Shown here one piece after another: positions 43,900 through 51,244 of a stretch of 64,000 nucleotides of DNA (the stretch's first letter is position 1; every line of letters starts with the position of its first letter). Source of the stretch: Mongoliitalea lutea (lineage in GTDB: Bacteria; Bacteroidota; Bacteroidia; Cytophagales; Cyclobacteriaceae). The notes beneath the pieces were generated by a model. That model was not told where the DNA came from. It saw only the letters and a program-made list of their open reading frames with translations, and made no database searches. A program made the translations under genes and the position numbers. The stretch spans positions 174,797-238,796 of the forward strand of contig NZ_BMYF01000004.1 of the NCBI RefSeq assembly GCF_014652135.1, given 5' to 3'.

Positions 43900-45348
43900 T
43901 CAACTAACAGACCTCATCTTTAAAGTAATATCTCCAATGTTGAAGGCATACAGGGATGCTGGTACAAATGTTAGTAAGAGGTTATCTACTTCTTTTACTC
44001 CTTGTTGATCTATAGAGGTTACGAGTGCTTTATCCAGTTTATTAGAATTACAGAAATGAATAAGACTTTTCAATTCTCTAGGTTTATCAAAATACCGATT
44101 ACTCCATTTGATTTCAACCCCCCAAACTGGCTTATATCTTTTGTCATCTACCAATACTAAATCTACTTCTCCTTCAGTTCTTCCTTCTTTCCATCTAGCA
44201 TAGGTTAAATCAAGTTTCTCTCGATGCATCCACTGAGATAGCACGGCAGTCTCAACCATATTTCCCATTTCATCATCTGATTCTATTATAGGAGAAAATA
44301 AAGCTGTTCGGAGTGATGGGTTAGTTAGATACACTTTAAAACTTGTAACCCTCTTTAACCTCTTGGCATTAATATCTACTTTATTTAAAACCTTAATCAA
44401 AAACGCTGCTTCAAGATATTCTAAATACTTTTTTAAAGTATCTTTTTGAATTCCGCTTTCCTTTGACATCGTTTCGTATGAAAACTCATTACCTGTATTG
44501 TACGCGATATAGGTGAAGAATCGATTCAATTCCTGAACATCTTTGATCCCATATAAACTGGGCAAATCCCGTAAAAGTACTTTATCTACGATATCATTTT
44601 TAACATACCTTCCCATATCGCTTTGAATTTTTTCGGAAAGTACGACTTCAGGATATCCTCCAAAGTTCAAATAATTCACAAACTCCTTATTCAAAGCTTT
44701 CACGTCATAGGTCAAACAATAAGGAATTGACTGAGCCCCATAAGTAATACTACTCTCAAAAATTAAGTGATCCATTTTTTTTAAATGAATGTATTCTTGA
44801 AATGTTAATGGAGGCAACATAAAATCCGTAAATCTTCCAGCTCCACTTTCAGTGCTATGCCATTTTAAAGTCGCAGCGGCAGAACCCGATACTATGAACT
44901 TGATTTCTGGGTAAGTATCTACAAGAACTTTCAAGTGACGTTCCCAATCCTTCAAATATTGAATCTCGTCAAAAAAAACATAACAGTCTTTCAGATCTTC
45001 AAGGTTAAGTGACTTTTTGCATAATGCCAAAAGGTCTTCAAGATCCAAATGAACATAGATTGGATTATCGATGCCAATAAAAAAAATTTTATGTGGATGG
45101 ATATTTTCCTCTAATAACTGCTGAATACTATGAAATAACATCACCGTCTTCCCAACACGTCTTGGGCCCATCAAAACCAAAGCCCTTCTGATAGATTTTT
45201 CCTTCACAAAAGGAAAAAACAAATCAAAATAAAGGCGTTTAGACATTATTTTGTAGATATCTGGTATTTGTTTGGTGAGCCACCATGGATTTTCATACCG
45301 AAGGCGCTCAATAATTTTCTCTGTAGGAATAAGATTAAATCCAGGCAT
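43900..45348 (-). CDS. AAA ATPase with C-terminal DUF4143
   Basis: 482 residues. Walker A LMGPRRVGKTVML, Walker B CYVFFDEIQYLKDW and sensor KFIVSGSAAATLKW form the AAA_14 domain. The C-terminal DUF4143 part includes LTNPSLRTALFS, GNMVETAVLSQWMH and VDLVLVDDKRYKPVWGVEIKWSNR, a restriction-endonuclease-like DUF4143 nuclease motif (E-V-D...E-I-K). Common, often mobile in Bacteroidota, function unsettled. AT-rich, and surrounded by spacer sequence, with its own promoter box, so possibly acquired. Confidence 0.85.
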   Translation of the reverse strand: MPGFNLIPTEKIIERLRYENPWWLTKQIPDIYKIMSKRLYFDLFFPFVKEKSIRRALVLMGPRRVGKTVMLFHSIQQLLEENIHPHKIFFIGIDNPIYVHLDLEDLLALCKKSLNLEDLKDCYVFFDEIQYLKDWERHLKVLVDTYPEIKFIVSGSAAATLKWHSTESGAGRFTDFMLPPLTFQEYIHLKKMDHLIFESSITYGAQSIPYCLTYDVKALNKEFVNYLNFGGYPEVVLSEKIQSDMGRYVKNDIVDKVLLRDLPSLYGIKDVQELNRFFTYIAYNTGNEFSYETMSKESGIQKDTLKKYLEYLEAAFLIKVLNKVDINAKRLKRVTSFKVYLTNPSLRTALFSPIIESDDEMGNMVETAVLSQWMHREKLDLTYARWKEGRTEGEVDLVLVDDKRYKPVWGVEIKWSNRYFDKPRELKSLIHFCNSNKLDKALVTSIDQQGVKEVDNLLLTFVPASLYAFNIGDITLKMRSVS

Positions 45349-45365
45349 AAATTCTCTTATTTTGA

Positions 45366-45373
45366 CAAAAATA
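45366..45373 (-). promoter_or_regulatory. -7 promoter box TATTTTTG for the AAA ATPase gene
   Basis: Minus-strand TATTTTTG fits TAnnTTTG, 17 bases before the ATG at 45348. Confidence 0.45.
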
Positions 45374-45637
45374 ACAAAATAAATAGATTACAATCTATCT
45401 AAATTTACAAAAATGTATCCAATAGACGATTGTTGATGAATATTTTCCCTTGATTATGCATACCTTCTACAGGCCAGCAGGCTAGGCATAGCATAGGAAG
45501 AAATCTTTTATATGACCTGTAATCAAGCACATTGAATATATAGTATCAGCGTTTGGCTTTCTTGTATCATTTACACTCTTATAAAATTAACGCATATTCC
45601 ACATGTTCCGCAAGAAAATCCTCTTCTGAGAAACCCC

Positions 45638-46312
45638 TTACCGAATCAACTCACCATAACTACTAATCCCCTTCTTATCAGCTAATTTCAACAGTTTCAT
45701 CAACAACTGAGCAGTCAAAAAGGCATCACCGGAAGCAGTGTGTCGATCGTCAAGGCAGATCTGATACCTTTCGCAAAGACTGTCCAAAGAATATTCTCCT
45801 GGTTTACCCATACTGCTATCATAGTGGGGACCTTTTTCCAATCTTACAGCCAAACTGTGGGTATCCAAAACCGGGTTTAAAAATTTGCGAAAACCAAAAG
45901 GCTTAAGGGCTTTAGTCAGCATTTCCAAATCAAAACCAACATGATGGCCTACGATGATGCTGCTACCAATGTAGGATAAAAATCGTTCGGCAAAGTCTTC
46001 CAAAGTTATCAACTCCTCAGGCCTCAAAATCTCGTGCACTTCTATGGCCTCTCTGCTTCTCCTAGGGGTTTGAAGATAACATTCCATAGCATCTTCCATG
46101 CTCAACTGAAAACCTTTCAGCTTGACCGCTCCAAAAGAAAGAATGTAGTCGCTTTTAGGTGACAGGCCTGTAGTCTCTGTATCCAAAATTACAAAAGGTA
46201 ATAAACCCAATCCACGAGAAGCAGGAATCTTGTTGCCAAAGGCAGCTTCATAGGCCAACACAAATTCAGCTTTTTTACCTGGTGGTGAAAATAAAAAATC
46301 AAAGAACCCCAT
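45638..46312 (-). CDS. DnaQ-like 3'-5' exonuclease
   Basis: 224 residues. DEDDh exonuclease: motif I FVILDTETTGLSP, motif II IIVGHHVGFDLEML, motif III DDRHTASGDAFLTAQLL. Similar to the epsilon subunit of Pol III but without polymerase-binding tail evidence. It follows the DUF294 gene after 2 bases; this exonuclease/DUF294 pair is often found beside acetate uptake genes in other bacteria, so the pairing is probably functional, though why an exonuclease is involved is unclear. Confidence 0.9.
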   Translation of the reverse strand: MGFFDFLFSPPGKKAEFVLAYEAAFGNKIPASRGLGLLPFVILDTETTGLSPKSDYILSFGAVKLKGFQLSMEDAMECYLQTPRRSREAIEVHEILRPEELITLEDFAERFLSYIGSSIIVGHHVGFDLEMLTKALKPFGFRKFLNPVLDTHSLAVRLEKGPHYDSSMGKPGEYSLDSLCERYQICLDDRHTASGDAFLTAQLLMKLLKLADKKGISSYGELIR

Positions 46313-46314
46313 AA

Positions 46315-48261
46315 TTATCCTGTAAAAAAGTCTGTTTGAAACCTCACCCGAATAACTTTCTGTAACTCATCGATAGGTGAAAAGGTGTTTTTCAATAATT
46401 GACGTTGCAATTTGCCTAAGGCATCGGGACTGATGTAACGGCCTGAACTATTATTTTTCAATCCCTCAATGGCCCGCATGCGCATCAGTATCTCATAAGC
46501 CTTCCCCGCTTCCTGCATCAACTCCGTGTGGTTAGGTTCTAACTCTATGAGTTTTTCAAATCGCTTATAGGTATTATTCACCCCTATCACCCGATGGCTC
46601 AAAACTAAGAGTCGAGCAATATCTGTCAAGGGCATCATCGCCCGCAACTTGATATCAAACTTATCCTTTTGTTCCCCTGATTTCTCCACGATAAAGTTGC
46701 GAAAGAATCCCAGAGGGGGTGGATTCAATAAGGCATTTTTAGCTAGAAAATTTAGGAATATCTTTTTGTCACCGATTTCCTGGTAGATGTGCTGACTCAT
46801 TTCTTCGGCCAAAGCTTTCGTTCCGTAGATAGGCCGAAAATCAAAAAAGATTGTCGCATGCAATACGGCTTTTTGACTTGGTGTAAGTATCCAATCTGAG
46901 AAATACTTTTTCCATTGGGTCAATGGCTGACACCATTGGATATTATTGGCCATCATTTCCGCAGGGCAGGCGTGAAAGCCACAATTAAGTAATCCTTCGA
47001 CTACCTCTTCACCTAGACGCAGGAAATAGGCTTGCGTATGGGCCAATTTTTCCTGAGGAACGTCTTCAAATACAATAGCATTATCCAAATCTGTTCGCAG
47101 CAATTGCTCCTCCCTACCCTCACTACCTAAGGAAAGAAAACAAAATTTCACTTGATCCATCCCTGGATATTCATCTGAAAGTTTACGCTGTGTTAGCTGA
47201 ATGATGCGTTGAATGATGATATCGTTGATCTCTGTGATGATATTGGCCACAAAGTCCATGGAAACCTCATTTTCCAAGTAATAGAATAGCAACTTTTCTG
47301 CTCGGTCTCTCAGTTTCCCCATTTCGGCAATCTCCCAAGTATTCATCAGGGCATGAATCAGGACTGCCGGACTATTTCCTTGTGACAATAAAATATCATG
47401 ATCCGACAAGATCCCGACCACTGGACTCTTATCCGACCCATCTTCTGTAAAGATCAAATGATGCAAGCGGAATTTGATCATGGTCAGATACAGTTCCGAG
47501 AATAGGGCATCCTGCTTTTTGGTCAATACTGGAGAAGTCATCAATTCCGTAACAGGTGTATCATAACTTTTACCTGTAGCGATTAGACGGTTTCTCAGAT
47601 CTTTATCTGTGATGATTCCCAAAGGATGCTTGGATTCATTGGCTATCACAATTGAACCTACTCCAGCGTCGGCCATTTTTCTTGCTGCTTGCTGAATGGT
47701 TAATTCCGGTCCACAGGTCAGTACATCTTTGGAGAAATTTAAGTCTGATTGCCCCGTGAAGATCAGCAAACCATTATCCTTAGAAAGTTCCGAAAATTCC
47801 GTTCGTGCTTTTTGGGACTGCGAAAGATCTGTTCGCACGACTACCTGTCCTGAAGCAAAGCCTGCTGCAAAATAAAGAGCCACACGATTATTTTCATTCA
47901 GGATTTTCTCAAAAACTGCCACAGGAATCGCATAAAGTAGCGAATCCTCTAAGGTTTTGGCAGTCAATCGGTAGGGTCTTTTACCGAGTAATGCCAATAC
48001 TCCAAAAACATCTCCTTCATCACATACCTCAACAACCTTTTCCTCCTGATCAACATAATCGATCAAGGAAATCGAGCCTTCTTTTAGAATAAAGAAATAA
48101 GGCTGTGCAGGATCTCCTTTGGAAAACAATAACTCATCTTTCCCAAAATACCGAATCACCACCCCCTGCGAAACCTCCGCCAAAGCCTCCTCCGTCAAAA
48201 ACGAAAATGGCGGAAATCGCTTCAGAAACTCTTTAACCCGATTGACAATGACGTTGCTCAT
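46315..48261 (-). CDS. cNMP-binding / CBS / DUF294 nucleotidyltransferase-like protein
   Basis: About 648 residues from the ATG at 48261 (MSNVIVNRVKEFLKRF); a frame extending to 48351 is rejected as it adds 30 unrelated residues. Domains in order: cNMP-binding (about 15-135; EEALAEVSQGVVIRYFGKDELLFSKGDP), a CBS pair (about 185-310), DUF294 nucleotidyltransferase-like with LGSEGREEQLLRTDLDNAIVFED (Gly-Ser and paired Asp), and DUF294_C. It may be a signal protein regulated by cyclic nucleotide and adenylate ligands. It is transcribed towards the exonuclease gene. Confidence 0.88.
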   Translation of the reverse strand: MSNVIVNRVKEFLKRFPPFSFLTEEALAEVSQGVVIRYFGKDELLFSKGDPAQPYFFILKEGSISLIDYVDQEEKVVEVCDEGDVFGVLALLGKRPYRLTAKTLEDSLLYAIPVAVFEKILNENNRVALYFAAGFASGQVVVRTDLSQSQKARTEFSELSKDNGLLIFTGQSDLNFSKDVLTCGPELTIQQAARKMADAGVGSIVIANESKHPLGIITDKDLRNRLIATGKSYDTPVTELMTSPVLTKKQDALFSELYLTMIKFRLHHLIFTEDGSDKSPVVGILSDHDILLSQGNSPAVLIHALMNTWEIAEMGKLRDRAEKLLFYYLENEVSMDFVANIITEINDIIIQRIIQLTQRKLSDEYPGMDQVKFCFLSLGSEGREEQLLRTDLDNAIVFEDVPQEKLAHTQAYFLRLGEEVVEGLLNCGFHACPAEMMANNIQWCQPLTQWKKYFSDWILTPSQKAVLHATIFFDFRPIYGTKALAEEMSQHIYQEIGDKKIFLNFLAKNALLNPPPLGFFRNFIVEKSGEQKDKFDIKLRAMMPLTDIARLLVLSHRVIGVNNTYKRFEKLIELEPNHTELMQEAGKAYEILMRMRAIEGLKNNSSGRYISPDALGKLQRQLLKNTFSPIDELQKVIRVRFQTDFFTG

Positions 48262-48499
48262 TGGTAATGAATACTTGTGATTAGTGATTGGTTGATTGAG
48301 TTTTAAGTGGCTCAGCAAAGTAGAAGCTAGCACTGGGAGGTCAACGGTCAACTGTCGACTGTCAACGGCTCGATTGTGGTTGAAATACGATTATTCTATT
48401 TTTTATCTAAATTAAGAGTTAGGGTTAGTCGAAAGTTCATCATTCGGCATTCGATATTCATCATTCGAAATTTTCCCTCTCATTAATTCGATCCCCCTA

Positions 48500-48546
48500 G
48501 AGGATTACAAATCCTCCTTATCTCTTGTCCGAGATTGTAAATCTCG
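48500..48546. repeat. Pair of look-alike palindromes (REP/BIME-like)
   Basis: GAGGATT-ACA-AATCCTC (48500-48516) and CGAGATT-GTA-AATCTCG (48530-48546), each a perfect 7-bp palindrome around 3 bases, 13 bases apart and sharing the GA..ATT/AAT..TC core. Resembles REP pairs; copy number in the genome not known. Confidence 0.5.
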
Positions 48547-48747
48547 AACAGCTCTCCAAATAAACAATGAACAGTCATTCTATTTTATGTAGGAAAATCG
48601 ATTGTTCCCTATACGCCTCGAGTCTATAGTCTAATGCCTAGCATCTCACTTCTTTCAACAGCATCCCTACTTGGTTCTTAGTACTTGGTACTTGGTACAC
48701 TTTAGTGATTAGTGTGGAAAGCCCACAAGAAGTTTGAAATAGAGATG

Positions 48748-48773
48748 GACAGGGGCCCATATTCGCCCCTGTC
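48748..48773 (-). terminator. GC-rich hairpin downstream of acs
   Basis: Perfect 9-bp stem GACAGGGGC / GCCCCTGTC with an 8-base loop, about 190 bases past the acs stop. It lacks a T run, so it may be an mRNA 3' end stabiliser rather than a rho-independent terminator. Confidence 0.4.
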
Positions 48774-48963
48774 TTGATTCTTGCTTCAGGTTTCTCTTGT
48801 CTCGTCCTGAAAATACTTGACATTTTTTTAGAATAATTGACTCTTTACACGCCACAAATATATCGCTGCTAGGCATATATCAACTTATATCGCGTCAGAA
48901 TATATCAATCTCTACCCCACAAAATCTCTCATTGTCTTCATCCCTCATCCTTCCTCCTTTCGA

Positions 48964-50856
48964 CTACTTTTTCCCAGCAATAATCTGATTTACTACTTCA
49001 GGATCTAATAGTGTTGAGGTATCTCCCAGATTACTCGTGTCACCTTCTGCTACTTTCCGTAGGATTCTACGCATAATCTTGCCTGAGCGGGTTTTTGGTA
49101 GTCCTGGGACGATTTGTAACTTATCTGGCTTGGCAATAGGACCGATGATTTTGGCAACCATATCTTTGATCTCGCTGATCAAATTATCTTCTGTACGGTT
49201 AGTAGTATCACAAATGACGTAAGCATAGATTCCTTGACCTTTGATTTCGTGTGGGTAACCCACTACTGCAGATTCGATGACCAATGGGTGTTCGTTGATA
49301 GCATTTTCCACCTCAGCAGTACCCATTCGGTGACCGGATACGTTGATAACATCGTCCACACGACCCAATATTCTGTAATAACCATCGTGGTCCCGCTTCA
49401 CTCCATCACCTGTAAAGTACATGCCTTTATACGTAGAGAAATAGGTTTGCTTGCATCGCTCATGATCACCCCAAGTAGTACGGATCATGGATGGCCAAGG
49501 GAATTTCACGCATAGATTCCCCTCCACAGAATTACCCGTCAGTTCATTTCCCTCGGGATCTAAAATTGCTAACTGGATTCCAGGAAGTGGTAAGGTCGCA
49601 AAAGCTGGCTTCGTAGGCGTGATCCCCGCAATTGGAGAAACCAAAATACCACCTGTTTCTGTCTGCCACCAAGTATCTACAATTGGGCAATGGGACTTTC
49701 CAACGTGTGTGTAGTACCATTTCCAAGCTTCCTCATTGATTGGCTCACCCACAGAACCCAATACTTTTAATGAATCCAATTTGTATGGTTCCAAAGGCTC
49801 TGTACCATAGGCTTGTAACGCACGGATCGCCGTAGGGGCTGTGTAGAATTGGTTGACCTGATGCTTATCAATTACGGCCCAGAATCTTCCTGGATCAGGG
49901 TAGGTTGGCACTCCCTCAAACATCAAAGTAGTAGCTCCTGCCAATAATGGTCCGTACACAATGTACGAGTGACCTGTAATCCATCCAATATCCGCTGTAC
50001 ACCAGTAAACATCTCCAGGAGAATACTGGAAAACATTTTCAAAGGAATATTTGGTATAAACCATATATCCACCTGTGGTATGTACTACTCCTTTTGGTTT
50101 GCCAGTCGAGCCTGAGGTGTAAAGGATAAACAACGGGTCTTCAGAATCCATAGTTTCCGCTTTATTGCTCGTAGATACACCCTCAGTAACCTCATGCCAC
50201 CAAAAATCCCTACCCTCTTGCATTTGAATATCTTGACCTGTTCGCTTGTACACGATCACAGATTCCACAGAAGACTTTTCCAGAGCTTCATCTACTAAAG
50301 CTTTCACGGCGATTTTTTTATTGCCTCTAAAATTACCATCTGTGGTCAGAATCGCCTTTGCTTGGCAGTCATTAATTCTATCTGCCAAAGCAGTAGCCGA
50401 AAATCCAGCAAATACGATGGAGTGAATCGCCCCAATTCGCGCACAAGCCAACATAGCGACAGCTGCCTCAGGAATCATCGGCATATAAATAATGACACGG
50501 TCTCCCTTCTGAATACCTTTGGAAAGTAATACGTTTGCAAACTGACAAACCTGCTCATAGAGTTCTTGATAGCTGATGCTTCGACTATCTTCTCCTGGCT
50601 CACTTGGCTCCCAAATGATGGCAGTACGGTCCCCGTATGCAAAGAGATTTTTTTCGAAAATATTTTCTGTGATATTTAGCTTGGCGTTGACAAACCACTG
50701 CACATTAGGTTCTTCAAAGTTCCACTTGACAACTTTGTCCCATCTCTTTTTCCAATGGAAGGAATCTGCGATCCTCGCCCAGAAGTTTTCAGGCTCGGTA
50801 ACTGATTTTTGATACTCGTAAAAATATCCGCTCAGCGTGTGGATTCTATCGCTCAT
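48964..50856 (-). CDS. acs: Acetyl-CoA synthetase
   Basis: 630 residues. AMP-binding signatures ILYTSGSTGKPKGVVHT, VDTWWQTETGG and YFTGDGVKRDHDGYYRILGR; the C-terminal PKTRSGKIMRRILRKV contains the Lys that is acetylated in homologs. It activates acetate via acetyl-AMP. It lies just downstream of the response regulator of the transporter-fused kinase (31 bases) and belongs to the acetate region; a degenerate AACCAAAATA element lies 10 bases before its ATG. Confidence 0.95.
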   Translation of the reverse strand: MSDRIHTLSGYFYEYQKSVTEPENFWARIADSFHWKKRWDKVVKWNFEEPNVQWFVNAKLNITENIFEKNLFAYGDRTAIIWEPSEPGEDSRSISYQELYEQVCQFANVLLSKGIQKGDRVIIYMPMIPEAAVAMLACARIGAIHSIVFAGFSATALADRINDCQAKAILTTDGNFRGNKKIAVKALVDEALEKSSVESVIVYKRTGQDIQMQEGRDFWWHEVTEGVSTSNKAETMDSEDPLFILYTSGSTGKPKGVVHTTGGYMVYTKYSFENVFQYSPGDVYWCTADIGWITGHSYIVYGPLLAGATTLMFEGVPTYPDPGRFWAVIDKHQVNQFYTAPTAIRALQAYGTEPLEPYKLDSLKVLGSVGEPINEEAWKWYYTHVGKSHCPIVDTWWQTETGGILVSPIAGITPTKPAFATLPLPGIQLAILDPEGNELTGNSVEGNLCVKFPWPSMIRTTWGDHERCKQTYFSTYKGMYFTGDGVKRDHDGYYRILGRVDDVINVSGHRMGTAEVENAINEHPLVIESAVVGYPHEIKGQGIYAYVICDTTNRTEDNLISEIKDMVAKIIGPIAKPDKLQIVPGLPKTRSGKIMRRILRKVAEGDTSNLGDTSTLLDPEVVNQIIAGKK

Positions 50857-50866
50857 AATAGTCTTG

Positions 50867-50876
50867 TATTTTGGTT
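50867..50876 (-). promoter_or_regulatory. Degenerate AACCAAAATA element before acs
   Basis: Coding-strand AACCAAAATA, matching the AAACCCAAAATA element of the porin and InsA-like genes except for a missing C. It lies 10 bases upstream of the acs ATG. Confidence 0.35.
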
Positions 50877-50887
50877 ATTGAAATTGT

Positions 50888-51244
50888 TTAATTCAGAAGT
50901 GTTTTGACCTTTGTTACCAAATCTTTGGTAGAAAAGGGTTTGGTGAGATACATGTCTGCACCGAGATTTAAGCCTTTTTGCACGTCTTGCTGCTTACTTT
51001 TGGCAGTCAGGAAGATCACCTTCATATTCGGATATTCAGATTTGACATGCTTACAAACCTCATATCCATCCACCTTAGGCATCATAATGTCTAGGATAAT
51101 CAGGGCTGGAACTTTATCTTCAATTATTCCCAATGCCTCTTCCCCATCTCGGGCTATAAATACCTTGTAGCCTTCCTTTTTGAAGAGAAACTCCAAGGAA
51201 AGTAAGATATTTGGCTCATCGTCTACAATCAGTATATTACTCAT
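50888..51244 (-). CDS. Single-domain response regulator
   Basis: 118 residues, a receiver domain. ILIVDDEPNILLSLEFLFKKEG is the acidic-pocket segment, LIILDIMMPKVDG holds the phospho-acceptor Asp, VIFLTAKSKQQD the Ser/Thr, and LTKPFSTKDL the Lys. Its start overlaps the stop of the transporter-fused kinase by 8 bases, making it the obvious partner. No DNA-binding domain, so output is by protein contact or by another regulator. Confidence 0.92.
   Translation of the reverse strand: MSNILIVDDEPNILLSLEFLFKKEGYKVFIARDGEEALGIIEDKVPALIILDIMMPKVDGYEVCKHVKSEYPNMKVIFLTAKSKQQDVQKGLNLGADMYLTKPFSTKDLVTKVKTLLN

Larger units (their letters stand above)
48262..48963. other. 700-base spacer with palindromes and decayed repeats
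   Basis: No credible gene. It holds two look-alike palindromes at 48500-48516 and 48530-48546, a 9-bp hairpin at 48748-48773, short direct repeats (TACTTGG at about 48680-48700; TTCATCATTCG near 48438-48475) and a GTCAAC/GTCGAC-rich inverted stretch near 48340-48365. Such repetitive non-coding text is seen in this lineage; it may be decayed repeat elements. Confidence 0.55.

Noticed and set aside
48680..48700. CRISPR-like short repeats near 48690
   Set aside because: Only two or three adjacent 7-base repeats (TACTTGG) with no spacer pattern and no cas genes in the window.
48638..48823. 61-residue minus-strand ORF in the spacer downstream of acs
   Set aside because: Low complexity, overlaps the GC-rich hairpin, and no recognisable features.
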